Assembly: GCF_024543085.1 (NCBI RefSeq)
Contig: NZ_JANHNZ010000007.1
Span: 29,398 to 93,397 of the forward strand
Direction: 5' to 3'
DNA from: Granulicatella seriolae
GTDB lineage: Bacteria > Bacillota > Bacilli > Lactobacillales > Aerococcaceae
Length of the DNA: 64,000 nucleotides
The notes below the pieces were generated by a model, which saw only the letters and a list, made by a program, of their open reading frames with translations, ran no database searches and was not told the DNA's origin. Shown one piece after another: positions 26,334 through 35,358 of the stretch. Every line of letters starts with the position of its first letter. Position 1 is the first letter of the stretch. The translations under genes were made by a program, and so were the position numbers.

Positions 26334-28505
26334 ATGGGCACCAGTAAAGGAAGATTAACATTACCTAGTGAATCTAACTTTTTACAAGAAACAAAAGAAT
26401 TACTAGAACGATGGGGCGCCGATGCTATTCGAGATAGCGATGGTACAAAACTAGATGAAGATATAAAACAATTAGATGCAAAAATTTATACAACGTATTT
26501 TGTTGCTAGAGGTCACAATGATTTTGCGACCGAACATATGGAGGAGTGTCAACAACTCTACTTAATGTCAACCTTTAACCTAGCCAAAGATACCCAAGTC
26601 ACTATCGATTTTATGGATGGCTATTTTAAGGAACAATTAAAACCGGATTATATACATGATGCTAAAAAATACTGGGAGGTTATTGACCGTACTAGTGGGA
26701 AAATCGTTCCGACTGATCAATGGTCACTAAATCAAGAAGAAAATACAGTTATCGTCAATCAAGCTATACCTTATCATGAGTATACTGTATCTTTTTTAGT
26801 GTACGCTATTTGGGATCCGACTCAGATGTATAACCATATCACCAATAATTGGGGTGACAAACCTCATGATATTCCTTTTGATCTTAGGCAGCCGGCCTCG
26901 CATAACTATGCTAAAAAATATTTGAAGCAGTGGCTCAAAGATAATCCGGATACAGATGTTATTCGTTTTACAACCTTTTTCTACCATTTCACACTAGTTT
27001 TCAACAATCTAGGCAAAGAAAAATTTGTTGATTGGTTTGGTTATGGGGCTAGTGTATCGGTTGCAGCCTTGGATGCCTTTCAAGCGGAATATGGTTATGC
27101 TTTACGACCAGAAGATATTGTGGATCAAGGTTACTACAACACAACCTTTAGAGTTCCAAGTAAGGCTTATCAGGATTATATGGACTTTGTGCAACGTTTT
27201 GTGGCTCAGGAAGCCAAAGAATTAGTCGATATCGTTCATGAAGCTGGACGTGAAGCGATGATGTTCTTAGGCGATAACTGGATTGGAACGGAACCTTATG
27301 GTAAGTATTTTGGGCAAATTGGTCTAGATGCAGTTGTCGGTTCTGTTGGTGGTGGAGCTACCCTACGCATGATTTCTGATATTCCACACGTTAAGTATAC
27401 TGAAGGAAGATTCTTACCTTATTTCTTCCCAGACACTTTCTACGAAGGAAATGACCCAGTAATTGAAGCCAACACCAATTGGTTAACAGCTCGTCGTGCT
27501 ATTATGAGAAACCCTGTTGATAGAATCGGTTATGGCGGCTATCTTAGTTTAGCCTATAAGTTCCCTGAATTTGTGAACTATATTGAGTTGGTAGCTGATG
27601 AGTATCGTGGTATTTACGATATTGTTAAAGGAACAAAACCATTTACTGCCTTGAAAGTAGCCATCTTGAATTCTTGGGGAGCCATTCGTACTTGGCAGAC
27701 ACACATGGTCGCTCATGCCTTGCCGTATAAGCAAATTTATTCTTATTTAGGTGTGTTAGAAACCTTAAGTGGTGCTGCAATGGATGTTAGATTCATTAGT
27801 TTTGAAGATATTTTGGCCAATGGAATTGCTGATGATATTGATGTGATTATTAATGCTGGTGATGCTGAGACAGCCTTTTCTGGGGGCGATATTTGGACCA
27901 ATCCAAAACTTGTAACGACTATTAGAGAATGGGTTGACCATGGTGGTGGTTTTGTTGGTATAGGTGAGCCAACAGCTCATCAATTCCAAGGTCGCTATTT
28001 CCAATTGGCAGATATTCTTGGCGTTGAAAAGGAACGTGGCTTTAGTTTGTCAACGGATAAATACTTTACACAGCAGGTAGATAGTCATTTTATAACGGAT
28101 GGACTTGATATAAGTGAATGTATTGATTTTGGCGAAAGTATGAAGAATGTCTATGCCTTAAGTGAAGCGACAGAGATAGTTGAATATTCTGATGGGGAAG
28201 TTCACTTGGCTGCCAACCAATATGGCAAGGGGCGGGGTGTTTACTTGGCAGGCCTACCTTATAGCGAAGTTAATGCTAGATTGTTCATTCGTGCTCTCTA
28301 CTATGCAGCCGGTAAAGAGGAGTCTTACACTATTTGGAATTCTGATAATATTTTTGTAGAGGTCCATGCTTACCCTGAAAAAGGAAAGTTTGCTATCGTT
28401 AATAATAGCAATACAGAACAAACGGCAAAAATTTATGATGGACAAGGAGAAGGTCGAGACGTCACTCTGGCAGCAAGTGAAATTAGATGGGAGGAAATCA
28501 TATGA
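26334..28505 (+). CDS. lnpA: GH112 phosphorylase: 1,3-beta-galactosyl-N-acetylhexosamine phosphorylase
   Basis: Cytoplasmic enzyme of 723 aa cleaving a beta-galactosyl disaccharide with phosphate to give galactose 1-phosphate. The start KGRLTLPSESNF, ERWGADAIRDSDGTKLDED and the FLGDNWIGTEPYGKYF segment are typical of glycoside hydrolase family 112. Family members act on lacto-N-biose and galacto-N-biose, though some prefer galactosyl-rhamnose; the exact specificity is not settled by these motifs. Located directly behind the ABC permeases, it should act on the imported disaccharide from mucin or milk glycans. The symbol is a family name. Confidence 0.92.
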   Translation: MGTSKGRLTLPSESNFLQETKELLERWGADAIRDSDGTKLDEDIKQLDAKIYTTYFVARGHNDFATEHMEECQQLYLMSTFNLAKDTQVTIDFMDGYFKEQLKPDYIHDAKKYWEVIDRTSGKIVPTDQWSLNQEENTVIVNQAIPYHEYTVSFLVYAIWDPTQMYNHITNNWGDKPHDIPFDLRQPASHNYAKKYLKQWLKDNPDTDVIRFTTFFYHFTLVFNNLGKEKFVDWFGYGASVSVAALDAFQAEYGYALRPEDIVDQGYYNTTFRVPSKAYQDYMDFVQRFVAQEAKELVDIVHEAGREAMMFLGDNWIGTEPYGKYFGQIGLDAVVGSVGGGATLRMISDIPHVKYTEGRFLPYFFPDTFYEGNDPVIEANTNWLTARRAIMRNPVDRIGYGGYLSLAYKFPEFVNYIELVADEYRGIYDIVKGTKPFTALKVAILNSWGAIRTWQTHMVAHALPYKQIYSYLGVLETLSGAAMDVRFISFEDILANGIADDIDVIINAGDAETAFSGGDIWTNPKLVTTIREWVDHGGGFVGIGEPTAHQFQGRYFQLADILGVEKERGFSLSTDKYFTQQVDSHFITDGLDISECIDFGESMKNVYALSEATEIVEYSDGEVHLAANQYGKGRGVYLAGLPYSEVNARLFIRALYYAAGKEESYTIWNSDNIFVEVHAYPEKGKFAIVNNSNTEQTAKIYDGQGEGRDVTLAASEIRWEEII

Positions 28506-28675
28506 CAAGTAAAGTTCGAGCATGGATTAGGCTAGCTTTATTTTTTGTATGTTTATACTTAGTCATTATTGGACATTCTAATATTGGCAAACAAGGCTTA
28601 GCAATTGAATTAGCTGGTTTAGCAGGACTATTGCTTTTACTTTGGGACTATAACAGACCTTACCGCGTAAAATAA
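28502..28675 (+). CDS. Small membrane protein of the GH112 operon (DUF6903-like)
   Basis: 57 aa from ATG at 28502, which overlaps the phosphorylase stop as ATGA and follows GGGAGGAAATC. Two hydrophobic helices (about residues 7-24 and 33-47) and a basic C-terminus (YNRPYRVK). I believe small proteins of this type recur beside sugar ABC/GH112 genes, but no function is known to me; it might assist the transporter. Confidence 0.7.
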   Translation: MTSKVRAWIRLALFFVCLYLVIIGHSNIGKQGLAIELAGLAGLLLLLWDYNRPYRVK

Positions 28676-28690
28676 GAGGAAGGTGCAGAC

Positions 28691-30145
28691 ATGCAGAAAA
28701 ATGTTGTCTTAATCGTTGTGGATCAAATGCGTTTTGATGCTTTGGGAATAAATGGCAATCCGATGATTGATACACCTAACTTAGATGACCTTGCTAGCAA
28801 CGGCATTAATTTTACCAACATGTATTCAGCTACGCCGACTTGTATTCCAGCAAGAGCTAGTCTCTTAACAGGTTTAAAAGCTAGCCGACATGGTCGTGTT
28901 GGCTATGAAGAAGGAGTGCCTTGGAATTACCAACAAACCATGCCAAAATCATTTACAGATCTAGGCTATCAGACGGAATGTGTTGGGAAAATGCATGTCT
29001 ATCCACCTAGAAATCGTCTAGGATTCCAACACGTGACTCTGCACGATGGCTATCTACATGAAAGTCGCCTGCTTTCAGAAGCAAGTAATCTTTCCAGTTC
29101 AGCTACTGATGACTATCTATCTTGGCTGAAGGAGAAGTTAGGATCGGATGTTGATTTAATTGATAGTGGATTAGATTGTAACTCATGGGTCGCAAGAACT
29201 TGGCCGTATGAAGAAAAATATCATCCTACCAATTGGACCGTATCCCAAGCTATCGAAACGATAAAACGAAGAGATCCAATGAACCCACTTTTCTTAAAGG
29301 TATCTTTTGTCAGACCACATTCGCCTTTGGACCCGCCAAACTATTATTTGAGAATGTATGAAGACAAAATGAATGACTTAGAGGAGCCAGTTATTGGCAA
29401 ATGGGCGAATGAGATTGGCATAGACGAAAAATTTTCTATAAATTTTAAAAAAGGTCGATTAAATTCTAAAGATCAAAAACGAATGATTGCTGCTTACTAC
29501 GGTTTAATCACCCATATTGACCATCAAATCGGTCGACTGCGTATGGCTTTATGGGAACATGGCCTAGCTGATAATACGCTAATTGCCTTCGTTTCTGACC
29601 ACGGTGACCAATTAGGTGAGCATCATTTATACCGCAAGGGTTATCCTTATCAGGGTAGTGTTCATGTACCTTTCATTATTTATGACCCTAGCTTGCAAGA
29701 TACGATGAATCAAGTAGACGTTTTGTGTGAGCTTCGAGATATTTATCCAACATTGATTGACTTGGCAACTGGCTATACTGTCAAGGGAATTGATGGTGTG
29801 AGCCTTAAACCGAGTCTCTTTAAGGATAATAAAGTAAGTCATCAAAAAGAATATTATCTACATGGTGAACATACTTTGGGGAAGGATTCTAGTCAATTCA
29901 TCATCACCAAGGAATGGAAGTATATCTGGTACTCTATGAAGAATAAAGAACAACTCTTCCAATTGGAGCAAGACCCTAATGAAGAGATTGATGTGAGCGA
30001 ACTTGCTGTTTATTCAGCTGTTTTAGAAAGGTTACGCGGATATTTGATTGATGAGTTGACAGGTAGAGAAGAGGGATTCGTCCAAGGTGGTCAACTAGAG
30101 CCGGTAAAGACAGTGAAAAACGTTCTCAATCACATTCGCAAATAA
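28691..30145 (+). CDS. Sulfatase (Cys-type, cytoplasmic)
   Basis: 484 aa alkaline-phosphatase-superfamily hydrolase. The metal-binding N-terminus VLIVVDQMRFDALG is followed by the sulfatase signature TPTCIPARASLLTG: C51 in C-x-P-x-R is the residue converted to formylglycine. FVSDHGDQLGEH holds the second metal-site residues. There is no signal peptide, so it should act on an imported substrate, most simply a sulfated galactosyl-N-acetylhexosamine. Maturation needs a formylglycine-generating enzyme or an anSME-type radical SAM protein, not seen here. Phosphonate/phosphate monoester hydrolases of the same family remain possible. Confidence 0.87.
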   Translation: MQKNVVLIVVDQMRFDALGINGNPMIDTPNLDDLASNGINFTNMYSATPTCIPARASLLTGLKASRHGRVGYEEGVPWNYQQTMPKSFTDLGYQTECVGKMHVYPPRNRLGFQHVTLHDGYLHESRLLSEASNLSSSATDDYLSWLKEKLGSDVDLIDSGLDCNSWVARTWPYEEKYHPTNWTVSQAIETIKRRDPMNPLFLKVSFVRPHSPLDPPNYYLRMYEDKMNDLEEPVIGKWANEIGIDEKFSINFKKGRLNSKDQKRMIAAYYGLITHIDHQIGRLRMALWEHGLADNTLIAFVSDHGDQLGEHHLYRKGYPYQGSVHVPFIIYDPSLQDTMNQVDVLCELRDIYPTLIDLATGYTVKGIDGVSLKPSLFKDNKVSHQKEYYLHGEHTLGKDSSQFIITKEWKYIWYSMKNKEQLFQLEQDPNEEIDVSELAVYSAVLERLRGYLIDELTGREEGFVQGGQLEPVKTVKNVLNHIRK

Positions 30146-30168
30146 GTAACCATGAAGTTATTCCCCCC

Positions 30169-30223
30169 TTAGGAGAAAGGGTGCTTAAGCTTAAGACTAG
30201 CACCCCTTTCTCTTAATTTTTTT
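30169..30223 (+). terminator. Terminator of the GH112/sulfatase operon
   Basis: ttaggagaaagggtgct pairs with agcacccctttctctta allowing a single bulge, followed by ATTTTTTT. Confidence 0.88.
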
Positions 30224-30246
30224 CTAATTGTACATTTCTTTAACTT

Positions 30247-30495
30247 TTGGTAGGCCCACTATCAGTTTGGTTTATGCCTAACACTCACTATATTGCTTAT
30301 ATGGTTGGAATTATCTTGCTAGCTCAAGTGATCCTAGTTAGCCTAAATCACCTCATTCAGGTGGTCATCCCCAATAGATTGCTGAGCTTCTTAGGTGTTA
30401 TTGCTCTAGTTATGTTAGGAAGCTATCTGGTTACCGGACACCCTATTGTAGAGGGGATTAGCTCTTTAAGGCAGTTGCTCCTCTTAATGATATAG
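30247..30495 (+). CDS. Possible small membrane protein or gene remnant
   Basis: An open frame of 82 codons from TTG at 30247, or 73 from ATG at 30274. The product has two or three hydrophobic stretches (AYMVGIILLAQVILV, LLSFLGVIALVMLGSYLV). No ribosome binding site is visible before either start. It lies between two terminators. It may be the tail of a decayed membrane protein. Not recognised. Confidence 0.3.
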   Translation: MVGPLSVWFMPNTHYIAYMVGIILLAQVILVSLNHLIQVVIPNRLLSFLGVIALVMLGSYLVTGHPIVEGISSLRQLLLLMI

Positions 30496-30690
30496 TTTAG
30501 AGCTAAGCTTCAAAAGAACATGTATTGTATATGGAATGTAGATGAAAGAGCTAGGGAAAATATATTTACTTGCACAGTAACTAGTACGGATGCACTCAAA
30601 ATGAATAGAAGAAGCACCCACTTGATATGTGGGTGCTTTTTTGATGTGATTAGCGTATAATAAAGTTAATAAGGTGAAATGAGGGGTTAT
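30496..30690 (+). other. Non-coding gap before tmk
   Basis: About 195 bp with no gene. It contains the terminator at 30612-30642 and a -10 box TATAAT (30656-30661) without a good -35, probably the tmk operon promoter. Confidence 0.4.
30612..30642 (+). terminator. Rho-independent terminator
   Basis: aagcaccca / tgggtgctt stem with a short loop followed by TTTTTT. Ends any transcript running through the 30247-30495 frame before tmk. Confidence 0.9.
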
Positions 30691-31338
30691 GTGAAAGGAC
30701 TATTTATTACAGTTGAAGGACCTGATGGAGCGGGAAAAACATCCGTTATTCAAGCTTTGTTGCCAAGGTTGCAAGAAGCTTTTGAAGTACCTATTATTTC
30801 TACACGAGAACCGGGTGGTAGCCGTATTGCTGAAAGGATTCGTAGCATCATACTAGATGTTGAGCATACAGAGATGGACAACCGTACGGAAGCCATCCTC
30901 TATGCGGCGGCAAGACGTCAACATTTGGTAGACCGTATTCTTCCTAATTTGGAAGTAGGTAACATTGTTATTTGCGACCGTTTTGTCGATAGCTCTATTG
31001 TGTATCAAGGGGTAGCCCGTGGTCTAGGGAAAGAAGAGGTTCGTCAATTAAACTTATTCGCTACAGAGGGGCTTTTGCCTAAAAAGACCATCTACCTAGA
31101 TGTGCCTGCTGAGGTTGGGATTGAACGAATTCATAAAGCTAGAGGGAACCGTCAGTTTGACCGACTCGATCAAGAGGAACTTTCTTTCCATAAAATGGTA
31201 AGGCAGGGTTATCTAGACCTCATACAAGAGGACCCTGAGCGCTTTATTATGATTGATACTAGACAGGACTTGGACAAGGTTGTTGAAGAGGTTTATCAAG
31301 AAATCAAGCATGAAATTACAAAGTTTTTAATGCAATAG
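30691..31338 (+). CDS. tmk: Thymidylate kinase
   Basis: Phosphorylates dTMP to dTDP. About 215 aa. P-loop EGPDGAGKTS (residues about 8-17 from the chosen start), the DRF(VDSS) motif in ICDRFVDSSIVYQG, and a LID region RIHKARGNRQFDRLDQE. GTG at 30691 is preferred (GAGGGG 5-6 nt upstream, N-terminus MKGLFITVEG); ATG at 30679 would add four residues. First gene of a conserved Firmicutes replication/ribosome-maintenance cluster. Confidence 0.95.
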   Translation: MKGLFITVEGPDGAGKTSVIQALLPRLQEAFEVPIISTREPGGSRIAERIRSIILDVEHTEMDNRTEAILYAAARRQHLVDRILPNLEVGNIVICDRFVDSSIVYQGVARGLGKEEVRQLNLFATEGLLPKKTIYLDVPAEVGIERIHKARGNRQFDRLDQEELSFHKMVRQGYLDLIQEDPERFIMIDTRQDLDKVVEEVYQEIKHEITKFLMQ

Positions 31339-31374
31339 GCTAGCTATGCCGTTATCAAAGAGGAGTGAAGAAAA

Positions 31375-31704
31375 ATGAAATTAATTATTGCTATTGTTCA
31401 AGATAAAGATAGTCATATTTTAGGGAATGAGTTCTCAGAAGCGGATATCCGAGCAACTCGCTTGTCAACAACGGGAGGCTTTTTACGTGCTGGAAATACT
31501 ACTTTTTTAATAGGGATTGAAGATGAACGGGTACAAGAAGTGCTTGACTTAATTAAAGATAATTGTCAAGCGCGGGAACAATTCAGTGCACCTCCAATTC
31601 ATTTGGACTCTGCTATTGATACGTCTATTTCTTTCCCAATTCCTGTGACAGTAGGTGGGGCAACTGTCTTTGTTTTACCTATCGATGAAGCTCACCGGTT
31701 TTAG
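31375..31704 (+). CDS. pstA: Cyclic-di-AMP receptor, PII-like (PstA/DarA)
   Basis: PII-like trimeric signal protein of 109 aa that binds c-di-AMP. Begins MKLIIAIVQDKDSHIL; the ATRLSTTGGFLRAGNTTFLIG T-loop/B-loop segment contains the ligand-binding residues. Its partner proteins are unknown. The position between tmk and holB is the standard Firmicutes context. AGAGGAG site. Confidence 0.94.
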   Translation: MKLIIAIVQDKDSHILGNEFSEADIRATRLSTTGGFLRAGNTTFLIGIEDERVQEVLDLIKDNCQAREQFSAPPIHLDSAIDTSISFPIPVTVGGATVFVLPIDEAHRF

Positions 31705-31713
31705 TAGGTGAGT

Positions 31714-32676
31714 ATGAAAGATATCGAAAAATCATTTATCCATACCATCCAACAGGGGCGGCTGGTTCATGCCTACTTATTTGAAGGAATGAGAGGGTCG
31801 GGTAAGGCTGAAACGGCCATATTTATTGCTAAGAGTTTATTTTGTCAAAATCCTAAAGAAGATGGACTGCCTTGTCAGGTTTGTGATACTTGTAGACGGA
31901 TTGATGCCGGAAACTTTGTGGATTTGGTAGAAGTGAGGCCGGATGGACAGTTTATCAAGGTGGACCAAATTAGGGAACTCCGCCAAACACTTTCGCGGTC
32001 CGGTATGGAGAGTAACTACCGAGTATGTATTATTCACGATGCGGATAAGATGACAGTTGGGGCTAGCAACAGCCTCTTGAAATTTTTGGAAGAGCCGGAA
32101 GAAAATGTTTATCTTTTCTTGTTGACTGAGAACTTACGGATGATTCTTGCAACCATCCAATCTCGTTGTCAGATTGTTCGATTTCATGGAGTTCCTAAAA
32201 CTGTTTTTATTAAGGAATTGGAAAAGGAAGAAATTCCTTTTAAAAAGGCTAACTTTCTTTCCTATGTCACTAATAGTCTAAGCCAAGCGGTAGAATGGGC
32301 ACGTGATGAGCATTTTTTAGATATTCAAACGGCTTCTTGGATGTGGTTTGATTTGTGGATGACCAATCGCCAACAAGCATTTGTCGAAGTTCAAACACGG
32401 TTAGTGCCGATTATTAACTCTAAAGAGGATGCACAATTATTTTTGGAAATGCTACAATTCTATTGTCGAGATACTCTCCTAGTTTCATTTGGAAAAGTGG
32501 ATCAGTTGGTTGAGGGGGATAAAGAAAGCTATTATCAAAAATTATTGAAGAAATATCCTGTGCAAGTATTCATAGATTTTACCAAAGAAATTAGCCAAGC
32601 TATGCAACGGATCCAAGCTAACGTGGGTATCCAAGCGACTCTAGAGCTCTTAACCATAAGTGGAGTTTTGACATAG
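31714..32676 (+). CDS. holB: DNA polymerase III delta' subunit
   Basis: Clamp-loader subunit, 320 aa. ATPase-type fold with a P-loop-like GMRGSGKAETA (delta' is usually catalytically weak), zinc-binding cysteines CQNPKEDGLPCQVCDTC, and SNSLLKFLEEP. ATG at 31714 follows TAGGTGAG. Overlap-free, 9 nt after pstA. Confidence 0.94.
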   Translation: MKDIEKSFIHTIQQGRLVHAYLFEGMRGSGKAETAIFIAKSLFCQNPKEDGLPCQVCDTCRRIDAGNFVDLVEVRPDGQFIKVDQIRELRQTLSRSGMESNYRVCIIHDADKMTVGASNSLLKFLEEPEENVYLFLLTENLRMILATIQSRCQIVRFHGVPKTVFIKELEKEEIPFKKANFLSYVTNSLSQAVEWARDEHFLDIQTASWMWFDLWMTNRQQAFVEVQTRLVPIINSKEDAQLFLEMLQFYCRDTLLVSFGKVDQLVEGDKESYYQKLLKKYPVQVFIDFTKEISQAMQRIQANVGIQATLELLTISGVLT

Positions 32677-32743
32677 ATTAATCACTAAGGCAAGCGCCAA
32701 TTTCATCTCATGTATTCGTGCTTTTGTGAAGGGAGTGTTTGTT

Positions 32744-33550
32744 ATGAAAAAAGGAATAGGGATCCGATTTGAATATTTAGGCCCAATTTACTACTATCAT
32801 TCACCATCTTTTGAACTTAATGTGGGTGATGATGTCTTGATTGAGCGTAATGGGTTGATTGAAGTGGGGAGTGTTGTTTGTTTTAAAGATGATTTACAGG
32901 AAGATGATTTTTTGGAATCCTCTGTGGCCTTTAAACGCCTATTAACTGAAAAAGACCTTAAACAGGTCAGTAGAAATGCAGAAGAGGAAGTGGAGATTTT
33001 TTCAGTTACCAAACAAATTGTTCTTGAACAAAACCTAGACATGAAAATTCTAAAAGCAGCCTATACCTTTGATCGAGACCGTTTATTAATTCAATTTAGT
33101 GCTGAGAAGCGTATTGATTTTAGGCAACTGGTTAGAGATTTAGCAGGTCGTTATCACACTCGTATTGAATTGCGCCAAATAGGGGTGAGGGATGAAGCTA
33201 AGATTATTGGTGGTATCGGACCGTGCGGCAGACCTTTGTGCTGCTCTAGTTTTTTAGGAGACTTCACGCCCGTTTCCATCAAGATGGCAAAGGACCAAAA
33301 CCTATCCTTGAATCCGACCAAGATTTCGGGTTTGTGTGGTCGTTTGATGTGTTGTTTGAGTTATGAGAATGAAGTTTATGAATCAGCTCGTAAGAAAATG
33401 CCTGATTACGGGCAGTTTATTGATACACCTGATGGCAGTGGCAAGGTTGTTGGCCTAAATCTTTTACAGATGATAGTCACTGTTCGGTTAACGAATGAAG
33501 ATCGGTCTGTCGAACTATATTATGGAGGAGAAGAGCCTCAATTAGTTTAG
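32744..33550 (+). CDS. ricT: PSP1-domain protein RicT (YaaT)
   Basis: 268 aa from ATG at 32744 (AAGGGAG upstream). The PSP1 domain carries the cysteine clusters GPCGRPLCCSSFLG and GLCGRLMCCLSYE. In Bacillus subtilis YaaT forms the RicAFT complex, which binds iron-sulfur clusters and affects RNA processing by RNase Y. The position after holB is conserved. Confidence 0.93.
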   Translation: MKKGIGIRFEYLGPIYYYHSPSFELNVGDDVLIERNGLIEVGSVVCFKDDLQEDDFLESSVAFKRLLTEKDLKQVSRNAEEEVEIFSVTKQIVLEQNLDMKILKAAYTFDRDRLLIQFSAEKRIDFRQLVRDLAGRYHTRIELRQIGVRDEAKIIGGIGPCGRPLCCSSFLGDFTPVSIKMAKDQNLSLNPTKISGLCGRLMCCLSYENEVYESARKKMPDYGQFIDTPDGSGKVVGLNLLQMIVTVRLTNEDRSVELYYGGEEPQLV

Positions 33551-33598
33551 TTGTATAGTAAAAATAAATAGTAAAAGAAGATAAAGTGGGGAATAGAC

Positions 33599-33946
33599 AT
33601 GCCTAATCGACAATTGTATGATCGATTTCAGCAACTACAGTCAAATATGCTCAAACAGATGGAAGCATTAAACAGTATAGAAAAAGAAATGCAAGACCTG
33701 ATCCAAACCAACCACAATTTGGTTATGGAAAACAAACACTTAAAAGATAAATTAGATTCTATGGTAGAACCACAAGCAGAAGTTTTACCAAGTGAAGCTC
33801 AGGAAAAAAAGCTAAGCCAATCATTTTTGAATTTGGAAAATATTTATTTTCAAGGATTCCACGTCTGCAATGCCGATTATGGTAAGCGGCGCAACAATGA
33901 TGAAGAGTGCATTTTCTGCACAGATAAGCTTTATGGGCATAAATAA
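33599..33946 (+). CDS. yabA: Initiation-control protein YabA
   Basis: Down-regulates replication initiation by binding DnaA and the DnaN clamp. 115 aa: N-terminal coiled coil for tetramerisation (residues about 4-60) and a C-terminal zinc domain with FHVCNADYG...ECIFC. AAGTGGGGAAT site. Followed at once by a palindromic element before the trmN6 gene. Confidence 0.92.
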   Translation: MPNRQLYDRFQQLQSNMLKQMEALNSIEKEMQDLIQTNHNLVMENKHLKDKLDSMVEPQAEVLPSEAQEKKLSQSFLNLENIYFQGFHVCNADYGKRRNNDEECIFCTDKLYGHK

Positions 33947-34038
33947 GTTCGGGGCTTGCTAAAAAAGTTAGACTAACATTTCTGCTTGCAAACGGAAATA
34001 AGTAAGAAATCTTTAGTTTATTCACTTAAGCCGTAAAA

Positions 34039-34199
34039 GAGTCTTCAGTTCCTCTGTCGGAAATCATGGTAAAGCACTCCAGCGTATAGTAGCTGTTTCG
34101 GCTTTTAGCCGAATTACAGATATGTAGCTGGTTGAGCTCTGAGATCAAGCTTCAGAGCGGTGCCACCGTTTTGATTTCCGACAGAGGGGCTGAAGACTC
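34039..34199. repeat. Structured palindromic element within the yabA-trmN6 gap (core reversed)
   Basis: Left arm 34039-34066 and right arm 34172-34199 pair over 28 nt; the only two non-Watson-Crick positions are T opposite G, which still pair in RNA. The core, read on the minus strand, has a CTCTGA/TCAGAG hairpin and the cggctaaaagccg hairpin. It splits an otherwise compact housekeeping operon. Confidence 0.85.
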
Positions 34200-34266
34200 A
34201 AATATATTGAGCAAAATTTTTTTCTCCAATTCCATTTATTGAAAAATAGTAAGGTAGGTTGAAGAT

Positions 34267-35013
34267 ATGTTGAAAGATGGCGAGCGTTTGGACCGATTAG
34301 AAAGAGAAGGGCTGGGGATTATTCAAAGTCCACAAGTGTTTTCTTTTTCCATGGATGCAGTTTTGTTGGCAGATTTTGCTGCCATTGCCCATACTCGACC
34401 AGCTAAAATTGTTGACCTCTGTGCTGGGAATGGAGCGGTCAGCCTTATGCTTAGCGCCAAAACAAAAAATCCTATTCTAGGAATTGAGATTCAAGAAGAG
34501 CTAGTCGATATGGCAAAGCGTTCGATTGAGTTGAATCAGTTACAAGAGCAAGTCCATATTTTGCAAGGCGACGTACGTCAATTGTCTTCCCTTATCGAAA
34601 AAGATTCGGTAGATTTTATTACCTGTAACCCACCTTATTTTAAAGCTTTGGAGAGCAATCAAGTACATAAGAAACTAGCTCATACACTTGCTAGGCACGA
34701 AATCTTTCTTCCGCTAGAGGAATTACTGTCCGCCATTTCGCAGGTGCTTAAGATGCGAGGAAAGGCTTACCTTGTTCATCGGCCAGACCGCTTGTCGGAT
34801 ATTATTGATTTGGCAAGAATGTATCGCCTAGAACCAAAGCGAATTCGGTTTGTTCATCCTCGTGCACACAAGGAAGCTAATATTGTTCTAATAGAGTTAA
34901 TGAAGGATGGTAGTCCAGGTGGGGCAAAAATTTTGCCACCATTAATTGTTTTTGAGTCAGAACAAGTGTATACGCAGGAAGTGAGGGAAATCTATTATGG
35001 CACCAAATCATGA
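34267..35013 (+). CDS. trmN6: tRNA1(Val) (adenine(37)-N6)-methyltransferase
   Basis: SAM-dependent methyltransferase, 248 aa (YabB/YfiC family). SAM site VDLCAGNGAVSLML, acidic GIEIQ, catalytic NPPY in FITCNPPYF. Begins DGERLDRLEREGLGIIQSP as usual in the family. Ends 17 nt inside the next gene. Confidence 0.93.
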   Translation: MLKDGERLDRLEREGLGIIQSPQVFSFSMDAVLLADFAAIAHTRPAKIVDLCAGNGAVSLMLSAKTKNPILGIEIQEELVDMAKRSIELNQLQEQVHILQGDVRQLSSLIEKDSVDFITCNPPYFKALESNQVHKKLAHTLARHEIFLPLEELLSAISQVLKMRGKAYLVHRPDRLSDIIDLARMYRLEPKRIRFVHPRAHKEANIVLIELMKDGSPGGAKILPPLIVFESEQVYTQEVREIYYGTKS

Positions 35014-35353
35014 TTCTCACTACACCTATATGTTGCTTTGTAACAACGGGAGCATTTATACAGGCTACACCCGTAATTTGCAAAGAAGGTTGGAGGAACA
35101 CAACTCAGGTAAGGGCGCTAAGTACACTAAGGCGCACAGACCAGTGACCTTGCTTTATGCCAAAGAAATGGCTACCAGAAGTGAAGGACTACAATTAGAG
35201 GCCAGATTAAAAAAGCAAACAAGGCAGGATAAAATTTTCTTTTTGCAGTCTAAGGGTGTGACGACTTTGACAAATCAGCAAAAAGGGCTTATTGAGTGGC
35301 TGCCGAATCAGAAAATGACTTTGAAAACTAATGGAGTAGAAAAGGAGGGCTAG
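34997..35353 (+). CDS. GIY-YIG domain protein (YazA/YhbQ family)
   Basis: 118 aa; the nuclease-type core YTYMLLCNNGSIYTGYTRNLQRRLEEHN has the Y-Y and catalytic-type Arg positions, then KGAKYTKAHRPVTLLY. Family members have endonuclease activity in vitro for YhbQ; the cellular role is uncertain. Start overlaps trmN6 by 17 nt. Confidence 0.93.
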   Translation: MAPNHDSHYTYMLLCNNGSIYTGYTRNLQRRLEEHNSGKGAKYTKAHRPVTLLYAKEMATRSEGLQLEARLKKQTRQDKIFFLQSKGVTTLTNQQKGLIEWLPNQKMTLKTNGVEKEG

Positions 35354-35358
35354 ATAAA

